A stretch of DNA of 64,000 nt from JAGQKC01 sp965223675. Lineage in GTDB: Bacteria > Nitrospirota > Nitrospiria > Nitrospirales > UBA8639. Below, piece by piece: positions 8,421 to 15,919 of this stretch. Position 1 is the first letter of the stretch; every line of letters begins with the position of its first letter. Where the stretch lies: positions 2,356,001-2,420,000 of the forward strand of contig OZ245013.1 of assembly GCA_965223675.1 (NCBI GenBank), given 5' to 3'. A program made the translations under genes and the position numbers. The notes under the pieces were generated by a model. That model searched no databases. It worked only from the letters and a program-made list of their open reading frames with translations, and was not told the DNA's origin.

Positions 8421-10370
8421 ATGATCATTGAAATTGGACATTTTTCGGTCGTTGTGGCTTGGGTGCTGTCTCTTCTTGGAATTGGGACTGCTGTCGCCGC
8501 GCTTCGATCACGCAATGCCGACTGGGTTCGCGTCGGACGCATCGCGATCACACTCACGTTTGTTTTGCTTTTTGTGGGTATGGCATCACTTGTTTACGCG
8601 TTTCTCATGAGAGACTTTTCTGTCCTCTATGTCGCGAATAATTCAAACTCAAAACTCCCGTTTTTTTATACCGTTGCCGCAGTCTGGGGCGGACATGAAG
8701 GCTCACTCTTACTCTGGGCCTTCATTCTTTCGTCTTTTAGCACACTCGCTGTGTGGCTTCATTGGCGAACGCAACCGACCATTATGCCGTACTTGATCGC
8801 CGTGGAATCAGCGGTCATGCTTGGGTTTTTGTCCCTTATTGTGTTTTTATCGAGCCCATTCGCCCGTTTGGTCCCTACACCTATAGACGGTAAGGATTTA
8901 AATCCGCTCCTCCAAGATCCCGCCATGGTCATGCACCCCCCAATGTTGTACATGGGGTATGTGGGATTCTCCATTCCCTTTTCGTTTGCGATGGCTGCCT
9001 TGTTTTCCGGTCGACTTGGGGAGGAATGGATTAAAGTCACCCAGCGATGGACGATTTTTGCTTGGCTTTGCCTCACCACCGGCATTCTCCTTGGCGGGTA
9101 CTGGGCATACTATGAATTAGGATGGGGCGGGTATTGGGGCTGGGACCCAGTCGAAAACGCATCGTTTATGCCATGGCTTGTCGGTACAGCCTATCTACAC
9201 TCGGTGCTTGTGCAAGAAAAACGAAAAATGTTCAAAGTCTGGAATTTACTCTTGATCATCGTGACATTTTCTCTCTCCCTTATTGGAACGTTCCTCGTGA
9301 GAAGTGGTGTATTGACTTCCGTTCACACCTTTGCCACAGATCCAGAACGAGGGCTCTATATCCTGCTATTTATCACGACCATCATCGGTATTGCCTTCGC
9401 AGCCTTGATTCTTCAATCAAACAAACTCAAGAGTCAGATAGAGATGGATTCGTTTATTTCACGAGAATCCGTCTTTCTGTTTAATAACTTGTTTTTCTTG
9501 GTCGCTGCCGCGACGGTATTCCTCGGCACGCTGTATCCTCTGATGGTTGAAACCCTTCAGGGAGGTAAAGTGACTGTTGGTCCCCCCTATTACAACGCGG
9601 TATTCATGCCTATTGCCCTAGGTCTGCTTTTTCTCATGGGTATTGGCCCCTACATTCCATGGCGAAAAGCCTCCGCGAGCAATTTAAAGAAAAACTTTCT
9701 TGTTCCTTTGATTGTTGGGCTGGTCACGGTTATCCTCTTGCTCATCTCAGGCATCTATAGTTTGTATGCATTGACCGGAGGGTTTGTTGTCGGGTTTTCC
9801 GGTTCAGCCATTTTTATGGACTTTGGAAAAATTTCAAAACTGTATGCAAATCGCGAACATGTCAACATCTTCACAGGATTTTTAAAGGCCTTCTCAGCGA
9901 ACCAACGTCGGTATTCAAGTCTCATCACACACATCGGCGTCTTGATCTTGGTGATCGGCATTATTGCCTCGACAATTTATCAAACAGAAAAGGTCGTTTC
10001 CATGAAAGTCGGAGATACGTTTTCCATTGCCGATTACGAGATGAAACTCTTGAATATCCATGAAGTCGAGGGTAAAAACTGGAAAGCGCAAGAAGGTGTG
10101 TTTGAAGTGACCCAAGACAATGAGGTCATCACGAAGCTCAGACCACAAAAACGTGTGTACACGGCGTCACAGAGCCCGACCACAGAATCAGCCATTCATG
10201 CCATCAACATGGGACATATCTTCCTGACCATGCCCGACGTCTCAGCAGATGGAGTCGCTGTCGCGCGAGGGGTAATCAACCCACTCATCCTATGGGTATG
10301 GGGTGGTGGCGGTATTATGGGCTTAGGCGTCTTGCTGAATATTTTTCGCCCACGAAGACGTGAAGAATGA
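8421..10370 (+). CDS. ccmF: cytochrome c heme lyase subunit CcmF
   Basis: A large integral membrane protein of 649 residues, the normal CcmF size, with many hydrophobic helices. The heme-handling WWD motif GYWGWDPVENASFMPW lies near residues 235-252, preceded by AVWGGHEGSLLLWAF near residue 90 and followed by LVRSGVLTSVHTFATDPERG. Together with CcmH and CcmI it attaches heme to the CxxCH motifs of apocytochromes in the periplasm. Its stop overlaps the start of the next gene (ATGA), showing tight coupling with ccmG. Confidence 0.97.
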   Translation: MIIEIGHFSVVVAWVLSLLGIGTAVAALRSRNADWVRVGRIAITLTFVLLFVGMASLVYAFLMRDFSVLYVANNSNSKLPFFYTVAAVWGGHEGSLLLWAFILSSFSTLAVWLHWRTQPTIMPYLIAVESAVMLGFLSLIVFLSSPFARLVPTPIDGKDLNPLLQDPAMVMHPPMLYMGYVGFSIPFSFAMAALFSGRLGEEWIKVTQRWTIFAWLCLTTGILLGGYWAYYELGWGGYWGWDPVENASFMPWLVGTAYLHSVLVQEKRKMFKVWNLLLIIVTFSLSLIGTFLVRSGVLTSVHTFATDPERGLYILLFITTIIGIAFAALILQSNKLKSQIEMDSFISRESVFLFNNLFFLVAAATVFLGTLYPLMVETLQGGKVTVGPPYYNAVFMPIALGLLFLMGIGPYIPWRKASASNLKKNFLVPLIVGLVTVILLLISGIYSLYALTGGFVVGFSGSAIFMDFGKISKLYANREHVNIFTGFLKAFSANQRRYSSLITHIGVLILVIGIIASTIYQTEKVVSMKVGDTFSIADYEMKLLNIHEVEGKNWKAQEGVFEVTQDNEVITKLRPQKRVYTASQSPTTESAIHAINMGHIFLTMPDVSADGVAVARGVINPLILWVWGGGGIMGLGVLLNIFRPRRREE

Positions 10371-10921
10371 GTCGCGGCGCACAAATTTCATTAGTCGTTG
10401 TACTACTGGCTCTCTTTGCTCTTTTTTACCAAGGACTGTGGGGAGATCCACGCAGCATTCCCACTGTTCTGATCGGAACCACAGCACCGACATTTACAGG
10501 TCCTGACGTTGAATCAGGGAAGACGATTTCTTTGGATCAGTATAAAGGGAAAGTGGTATTACTGAACTTCTGGGCTTCATGGTGCTATGAATGTAAAGTG
10601 GAACACAACGATATTCTTCGTCTTCATCAACAATTTAAAGACCATCCTGATTTTGTCATGCTAGGCGTCAATTACCAAGACGAACTTCCGGACGCACAAC
10701 AATACCTCAAAACGTACGGAACCTCTTTTCAACATGTTCGCGATATCAAGGGGACCCTAGCCATCGACTATGGAGTCTATGGTGTGCCTGAAACGTTTGT
10801 GATCGATCAGCAGGGAATAATTCGGCACAAGTGGGTAGGTCCAATCGTGGGACAGGTGTATACAAATCTCACTGAACAAGTCATTTCTCCACTCCTGAAT
10901 AAGTCGCAAGCCTCAACATGA
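10367..10921 (+). CDS. ccmG: CcmG/DsbE-type thioredoxin, active site WCYEC
   Basis: Thiol-disulfide oxidoreductase of 184 residues, anchored by an N-terminal hydrophobic helix (residues about 6-24). The thioredoxin fold is evident: KGKVVLLNFWASWCYEC with cysteines 73 and 76, and YGVYGVPETFVID with the cis-proline. CcmG keeps the cysteines of apocytochromes or CcmH reduced. The dipeptide between the active-site cysteines is Tyr-Glu, unlike the usual CPTC or CEPC, though the acidic residue is shared with CEPC forms. It overlaps both ccmF and ccmH by four bases. Confidence 0.92.
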   Translation: MSRGAQISLVVVLLALFALFYQGLWGDPRSIPTVLIGTTAPTFTGPDVESGKTISLDQYKGKVVLLNFWASWCYECKVEHNDILRLHQQFKDHPDFVMLGVNYQDELPDAQQYLKTYGTSFQHVRDIKGTLAIDYGVYGVPETFVIDQQGIIRHKWVGPIVGQVYTNLTEQVISPLLNKSQAST

Positions 10922-11385
10922 TCAGTCGCGGCCTTCTGCTTTGTGTTTTTCTCGTTCTTACTCTTCCTGGGGATGTCTTCGCCAAAGTCGTGGATGAAAG
11001 TGAACTTGATGTCCAAGTCAGAGAAATAGCCAAAACGTTACGCTGTACCGTCTGCCAAACCGAAAACATCTGGGAATCCGGAGCGCCTCTTGCCGTGCAA
11101 ATGCGAGCCGCGATTCGAGAGCGACTGACTCAAGGACAATCACCAGAAGAAATTCATGCCTATTTTCTGAGTCGATACGGCGACTACATTCTCATGCAAC
11201 CTCCAAAACATGGGATGAACTGGTTGATTTGGCTTGCCCCATTTGCCCTACTACTGGTTGGGGGCTTCTTTCTATACAAAGAAGTAAAACAATGGGTGAA
11301 ACCCGCATTACCTCAACCGCAAGATCAACCACCTCCACTCGATTCAGAAGCAAGACAAAAAATCGAACGGGAACTCCAGTCCTAG
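10918..11385 (+). CDS. ccmH: cytochrome c maturation protein CcmH (CcmL-type domain)
   Basis: A 155-residue protein with a signal peptide (residues 1-22), the redox motif LRCTVCQTENIWES (cysteines 43 and 46; LRCxVCQ is the CcmH hallmark) and a three-helix domain ending FLSRYGDYILMQPP. A C-terminal membrane span (WLIWLAPFALLLVGGFFLY) and a Pro/Gln-rich cytoplasmic tail follow. It reduces apocytochrome c thiols and works with CcmF. It contains only the N-terminal part of the long E. coli CcmH; the TPR part is the next gene, CcmI. Confidence 0.95.
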   Translation: MISRGLLLCVFLVLTLPGDVFAKVVDESELDVQVREIAKTLRCTVCQTENIWESGAPLAVQMRAAIRERLTQGQSPEEIHAYFLSRYGDYILMQPPKHGMNWLIWLAPFALLLVGGFFLYKEVKQWVKPALPQPQDQPPPLDSEARQKIERELQS

Positions 11386-11406
11386 GCATCTTAGGCACCC
11401 AAAAGC

Positions 11407-12390
11407 ATGTTGTTATTTTTCCCAGCCCTCATCATCTTCGTCCTTGTTCTTGTTGGCATTACCATCCCGTCCTATATGTTTTTAATTTCGGTTATCATTA
11501 TTCTCGTTCTTATCCTTACGGCCATCACTTCGCCATTTTGGCGTGAAGACCCTAATCCGTTTTCTCCCTTTCATAATAATGATCGAACCCAAGAACTCGC
11601 TGATTTATCCGTGGAACGCGAGACTCTCGCTCGATCTCTTCAAGAGCTCGATGTTGAACTTGCTCAACAACGAATGGAACCGGATGATCACGCTCGTCTC
11701 AAGGCTACGGATGAGCATCGCCTCCTTCACGTTCTTGATAGGCTTGAAACGCTTCAGAAACATATTGCCGATGACGCCAAAGCCTCTGAGGTTGTTACCA
11801 CTCGGAAAAGAAGATGGATACCAGCCACAATTTGTGGATTAGTCGTCTTACTTTCATCCTTAGGAACATATTTATGGGTACAGGTTCAAGCTCTGGAAAA
11901 ACTCACGGCTTCTCAGGTCCAAGCACCAGGTGGAGGCGGACCCAATCCATTAGAAATGGTGGCTCGGCTCGAGAAACGTCTGAGCAAAAATCCCAACGAC
12001 CTAGAAGGACAAATTATGGCAGGACGGTCTTATCAGGTCTTGAACCGCTATGAAGAAGCACAAAAAGCTTGGAACAAAGTTTTGGAGCTCCAGCCTCGCA
12101 ATAATGAAGCATCGTATAATTTAGGGGTGATCCTCATCGAAACGAGAAAATTTGATGACCCTGAGGTATTCCAAACGGCTCTTGAATATTTTGATAAAGT
12201 CTTGATTGATCGTCCAAATGAACCTGGCGTCAATTGGTACCGAGGGCTTGCCTTGTGGTACCTCAAACGGCCAAGAGAAACCGAAGATGCATGGGCCTTA
12301 GCCTTTAAAAACCTTGAACCCACCAGTCCCGACGCGAAATTCGTAAAAGAAGCCTTAGCCAAACTAAGAGCGGGAGAAGTGCCTTTTTAA
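11407..12390 (+). CDS. ccmI: cytochrome c biogenesis TPR protein CcmI
   Basis: A 327-residue protein. Residues 1-37 form two hydrophobic segments. A coiled-coil-like segment follows (ELADLSVERETLARSLQELD), then another membrane span (about 140-158). The periplasmic C-terminus has TPR-type repeats: GQIMAGRSYQVLNRYEEAQKAW-type helices, YNLGVILIETRK and WYRGLALWYLKRP. This is the CcmI layout; CcmI captures apocytochrome C-termini for the lyase. It is the last gene of the ccm operon, 21 bases after ccmH. Confidence 0.88.
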   Translation: MLLFFPALIIFVLVLVGITIPSYMFLISVIIILVLILTAITSPFWREDPNPFSPFHNNDRTQELADLSVERETLARSLQELDVELAQQRMEPDDHARLKATDEHRLLHVLDRLETLQKHIADDAKASEVVTTRKRRWIPATICGLVVLLSSLGTYLWVQVQALEKLTASQVQAPGGGGPNPLEMVARLEKRLSKNPNDLEGQIMAGRSYQVLNRYEEAQKAWNKVLELQPRNNEASYNLGVILIETRKFDDPEVFQTALEYFDKVLIDRPNEPGVNWYRGLALWYLKRPRETEDAWALAFKNLEPTSPDAKFVKEALAKLRAGEVPF

Positions 12391-12475
12391 ATTTATGAGG
12401 ACCTTCAAAATTGTCTCACCCCCCACTTGTCTATCGATCAGTGTAAGGACGTTTCTCAATAAGCGATCCTCCCTT

Positions 12476-12946
12476 TTACATGGCGGTGAGGTACGTGGCG
12501 ATAAACAAGATGATGAGCGTCAGTACAAGGATCATTTGTTGAACAAGTACCCCTCGTCGAATATTGGTTGACGTCATGGGGGAATTTGAAGAAGATTGAG
12601 TAGCTGGGGGATATGGGTCTAGAACAAAATCATGGATCAAGACCAGGCCAAATGCAATAGCGAAAAGAAATAGCTTAAGCATCAAGACGACTCCCCATTC
12701 TGTTTCGATCCTTGCCGACCCCCCTTCACTTAACATTGTAAACGCTCCGGTCAAGATAAGGGTAATAAGGCTCATCCAGGTTATGGTTCGAAACCGTTGC
12801 CCGACCTTTCGTAAAATCTCATTGGACTCATGTTCGGAGCCGTGAGATTGAAGGATTGGTCTTAGCACGAGATGTAGATACACCAGCCCACCGATAAAGG
12901 TGATCGCTGCGACAAGATGAATCCAAATGACTAGATAATGAGGCAT
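12476..12946 (-). CDS. CopD-like four-helix membrane protein
   Basis: A small integral membrane protein of about 156 residues with four predicted spans. The first helix carries WIHLVAAITFIGGLVYLHLV, with conserved His and Gly resembling the CopD/HemJ-type membrane domain that binds heme or handles copper. Later helices are MSLITLILTGAFTM and MLKLFLFAIAFGLVLIHDFV. The open frame extends 22 codons further upstream, but AGGAA before the ATG at 12946 (MPHYLVIW) and the helix position favour the shorter start. It converges with ccmI. Function unknown; the neighbourhood fits a respiratory or heme-related role, which is inference. Confidence 0.6.
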   Translation of the reverse strand: MPHYLVIWIHLVAAITFIGGLVYLHLVLRPILQSHGSEHESNEILRKVGQRFRTITWMSLITLILTGAFTMLSEGGSARIETEWGVVLMLKLFLFAIAFGLVLIHDFVLDPYPPATQSSSNSPMTSTNIRRGVLVQQMILVLTLIILFIATYLTAM

Positions 12947-13312
12947 ATCCGAAAAATTCCTGAAATGAGCAAAGCGGGAAGAACTATACTGGAGGCTTTT
13001 CTCAGCAGTCAAAGTTTAGGTAGAAGAAAATGCTAATTGACATTCAGCCAAGATCGAAAGCTGTTAACGAACTTAGCTGAAGACCAACGATCGCGAATAG
13101 AATAGTCAGGCAGGAAATATTTCATGCGGTGAACGCGAACTTGGATATCACGAGACGAATCACCGCACATGCTAAACATCTCCCCCAGGCCTCAATGGCC
13201 CTTAAACAGAAACGGAGAATAAGGTCTCCCCTTTGGAAGCACTGGAGGGAAATCGGCAACGGACAGTGGAAGATTTCCAATACTCAGACGAGCCTGGTCA
13301 TTATCTCAAGGC
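12947..13312. other. non-coding stretch with a possible gene remnant
   Basis: No convincing gene. A 7-bp inverted repeat (GCGGTGA at 13126, TCACCGC ending at 13167) is present. Plus-strand bases 13206-13316 are an open tail that reads protein-like (PLEALEGNRQ, then VEDFQYSDEPGHYLKA) but has no start codon or binding site. It may be the end of a decayed gene. Confidence 0.4.
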
Positions 13313-13762
13313 TTAGTACGATTTCTTGGCTCCGTTGGTTTTCATTTCAATAGTCCCATTGAGGACCACACCATTTTCCATGGACAATTGGGGTGTATTG
13401 AGCGAACCTTCCATCACGGCTGTCGCAAGAAGCTGAACTTTTTCCTTTGCGACTATATCGCCCTTAATTTCTCCTCGGCTAATTACGGATCCTGCGCTAA
13501 TTTTGGCTGTGATTACGGCTTGTTCGCCAACTAACAAAGTACCTTCTGTATGCAATTCGCCATCAAGCTTTCCATCAATCTGGACGCTCCCCTGATAGCT
13601 GATCACTCCTTTAAATTCAACACCAGGGCCAATAAATGCTACGACATCGCCTTTAACCCCTGCGGGGGTCGACCCACTTCGATGGCCAGAACTGCTGCCA
13701 TTTGTGGACGTACCCGCCGATTGACCATTTACTGTCTCCCGTTCATCTAATTCAATTGCCAT
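13313..13762 (-). CDS. bactofilin family protein (first of two)
   Basis: A 149-residue protein. A Ser/Gly-rich disordered N-terminus (residues 1-40) is followed by a bactofilin (DUF583) beta-helix with regular hydrophobic repeats: FIGPGVEFKGVISYQGSVQ, IDGKLDGELHTEGTLLVGE, ITAKISAGSVISRGEIKGD and LLATAVMEGSLNTPQLSME. Bactofilins polymerise into filaments without nucleotide and scaffold cell-shape or envelope enzymes at the membrane. A paralogue lies at 14314-14874, and a dispersed repeat is inserted between them. No peptidase M23 partner is adjacent. Confidence 0.88.
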   Translation of the reverse strand: MAIELDERETVNGQSAGTSTNGSSSGHRSGSTPAGVKGDVVAFIGPGVEFKGVISYQGSVQIDGKLDGELHTEGTLLVGEQAVITAKISAGSVISRGEIKGDIVAKEKVQLLATAVMEGSLNTPQLSMENGVVLNGTIEMKTNGAKKSY

Positions 13763-13884
13763 GACCCGCTCCTTCTCCCATTCGATAGGGCAATAATGTT
13801 TGTTAGACCGTTACCATATAATGTTCTATGCACTCCTCATCATTCTCAAACTGTTGTCGGCAGTTAGTGAAATTTTCTTTAGTC

Positions 13885-14240
13885 TATAGCGAATACATTT
13901 ATTTTCCACTTACTACACTAAGACGTTCTACGCGATATTCGGCGTGGCAAACCTTGGAAGGTGATAGCGAATCCAAATACGTTCCAGTTGAACCATGCGT
14001 GGACACAATCGGTGAGAATCGTGAGCACCTTGACACTCAACTAAGATTGAAGCATCAACCCAACCGGCATGGTTCTCAAAGGCGTCCAAGCTTTACAACG
14101 CGGTATCACACGCTTTAAAAGAAAAAAGGTGATACCCGCTTGGCGTGACTTCACACGATAAACATGTTGAATGACGTAACGAGTATCGGAGCGGAGCCAC
14201 GAGGAGTGAAATCGATCCGGCATGAACTGAATCGGCTATA
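13885..14240 (+). repeat. dispersed TATAGC repeat, copy A (full length)
   Basis: About 356 bases starting TATAGCGAATAC and ending GAATCGGCTATA, so the two ends form an imperfect inverted repeat. The interior matches copies B (19934-20284) and F (51457-51813): ACCTTGGAAGGTGATAGCG, ACGTTCCAGTTGAACCAT, AGATTGAAGCATCAACC and CGTCCAAGCTTT are recognisable blocks. It contains GGAGCGGAGCCACGAGGAG, also in copy F. It lies between two bactofilin genes. Open frames inside it are not conserved among copies, so I treat it as non-coding. Confidence 0.85.
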
Positions 14241-14313
14241 GTTTGACCAAGACCCATTCAGAGAAGATTACTGTCTGTTTTGGGGAGCCTGACACCCTTG
14301 AGAAAATCATGCC

Positions 14314-14874
14314 TTAGCGGATCGAAGGTTGAGGAACCTCAGAAGGCCACCAGGGTGGATGCACGATCGTTTGCCGGCTAAACTGTTCGTTCCAAACATT
14401 CCCAGGAATTCTCCCACCATTGATCCAAATGTTCCAATCAGTCTCTAAAACAGCGCCTTCTTCCATTGAAAGATATGGGGTTTTCACTGACCCTTTCACG
14501 ACGGCGGAAGATTTCAAGTACATATTTTTTTTGGCAGTGACATTTCCAGAAATCTGACCATGGGTAATCACGGAGTCAGCTTGAATATCGGCTTCGACCA
14601 TGCCTTCTTCACCGACCATCACTGAACCATTTGAATGAATTTCACCTTCTAGACTCCCATCAATTCGCATCTTTCCATCGCCGACTATCACCCCCTTGCA
14701 CTCACCCCCAGGGCCAATAAACGCAGCGGGATTATCTTGTTGCCATTCTTGAGGAAATGGATCTCCAGCCCTCGATTGCTTTGGTTGCCTGACGATTTTT
14801 GATATTCGGCGAATGGGATACATCGGCCCTTTCAACCGAGAGGGCTTTCCGTGTAACAAGGCAATTTGCGGCAT
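14314..14874 (-). CDS. bactofilin family protein (second of two)
   Basis: A 186-residue paralogue of the upstream-oriented bactofilin at 13313-13762. The beta-helix core runs from about residue 50 (AAFIGPGGECKGVIVGDGK, then IDGSLEGEIHSNGSVMVGE and ADSVITHGQISGNVTAKK). It differs by a basic N-terminal segment (KPSRLKGPMYPIRRISK, then RQPKQSR) and a C-terminal extension rich in Trp and Pro (WNIWINGGRIPGN, then PPWWPSEVPQP). The ATG is preceded by AAGGAG with seven-base spacing. Paired bactofilins often co-assemble; that they do so here is inference. Confidence 0.85.
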   Translation of the reverse strand: MPQIALLHGKPSRLKGPMYPIRRISKIVRQPKQSRAGDPFPQEWQQDNPAAFIGPGGECKGVIVGDGKMRIDGSLEGEIHSNGSVMVGEEGMVEADIQADSVITHGQISGNVTAKKNMYLKSSAVVKGSVKTPYLSMEEGAVLETDWNIWINGGRIPGNVWNEQFSRQTIVHPPWWPSEVPQPSIR

Positions 14875-15199
14875 GACACTCCTTCTTTCAACTTATCAAC
14901 CCCAAGATCTATACGTACGATAATGGGGCCTAACTTTTTGGCATACGAGGCGGTCAGAGCAAGAGAAAATCAGTTATATTTTCGGCAGTTTTTGAAAAAT
15001 CCTGACCGTTGCCTGACCATTTCGTCGAAAATTACTTTACTTCCCTGAAACCGAGAGAATATTTCTGGGTTGGATAGCGTCATAACAGCCTCGATCCCAT
15101 TTTTGTCTTCTCTCTTTTCTAGTCAAGAGTTGCGAGCATTTCTCATCTTCATGTAGTCTTCCATCTTGTCATATTGTCAGTTGGAAAAATTGAAAAGCG
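14875..15199. other. intergenic region upstream of the HDO gene
   Basis: 325 bases between the divergent bactofilin 2 and PqqC-like genes, expected to carry both promoters. A weak CCCC/GGGG inverted pair lies near 14901-14932. I see no convincing coding frame and no precursor-peptide-like ORF. Confidence 0.4.
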
Positions 15200-15904
15200 A
15201 TGCCTCATACCCTTCAAAATCTTACGATAGAATCTCTGCTTCGAGAGCTCACCACTCATCCAGTTAACACAAATAGATTCTTTGTCGAGTTTCGAGATCG
15301 TATTTTGACGACGGAGCAGTTACACACGTTTATCCCTCAGTATCACTTTTTCTGTTACCGGTTTGTGAAGGTCTTAGAGGGGTTGCTTTACCACACCCCA
15401 CTTGATGAACTGGAAATGCGTGTTGAACTCACAAAAACTTTGTATTCTGAGCTTGGAAGCGGCTCACTCAACCATGCCCATATTCGGCACCTCGAACGGT
15501 TTGCGGAGACTGCCGGGATAAACCGTCACGACTTGATACACATTCAACCTATTCCTGAAGTTCAACAGTATCTTGATCTCTTGCATCATCTCTTTATTGA
15601 AGCTGGTTATTTACAAGCTCTCGGTGCCGAATTGGCTGTCGAAACCACAGCGGTTTCAGAATTTCGATATTTTCTTCCAGGCCTACAAAAATATCCACGA
15701 TTCACCGCCCAAGATTTGGCGTTTTTTTCGATGCATCTAGAGGAAGAAGTGACACACAGTGATTGGCTTACCAAAGCCGTTTGCAATACGGCAAAGACAT
15801 CAGAAGACCTTGAACAGGTCGCCGTTGGCGCTCGACAAACAGCCGATGCATGGCACACCTTCTGGAAGGGAATGTATCGAGTTGTCTTTGATTCATCCTG
15901 CTAG
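15200..15904 (+). CDS. PqqC/CADD-like heme-oxygenase-fold diiron oxidase
   Basis: A 234-residue all-helical protein of the TenA/PqqC superfamily. The ligand pattern of heme-oxygenase-like diiron oxidases (CADD, UndA type) is present: Glu84 and His92 or His94 in YSELGSGSLNHAHIRHLE, Glu144/Glu148 in GAELAVETTAVSEF, then His179, Glu183 and His186 in FFSMHLEEEVTHSDW (H-x3-E-x2-H). It is therefore more likely a metal-dependent oxygenase than cofactor-free PqqC. It is 15 bases upstream of a PqqD-like/methyltransferase fusion gene, surely the same transcript. No pqqA, pqqB, pqqE or thiamine gene is adjacent, so PQQ or thiamine roles are unlikely. The substrate is unknown. Confidence 0.78.
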   Translation: MPHTLQNLTIESLLRELTTHPVNTNRFFVEFRDRILTTEQLHTFIPQYHFFCYRFVKVLEGLLYHTPLDELEMRVELTKTLYSELGSGSLNHAHIRHLERFAETAGINRHDLIHIQPIPEVQQYLDLLHHLFIEAGYLQALGAELAVETTAVSEFRYFLPGLQKYPRFTAQDLAFFSMHLEEEVTHSDWLTKAVCNTAKTSEDLEQVAVGARQTADAWHTFWKGMYRVVFDSSC

Positions 15905-15919
15905 ATAAGGAAACCATCA

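Noticed and set aside
13129..13353. 74-codon plus-strand frame before the bactofilin
   Set aside because: Basic, Trp-rich and patternless; it runs into the bactofilin gene on the other strand, and a different frame in the same stretch reads more protein-like.
13828..14118. Plus-strand frame inside repeat copy A (and the similar one at 19978-20193 in copy B)
   Set aside because: The shared peptide arises because the repeat is duplicated; copies C and F do not keep the frame open, so it is not a conserved gene.
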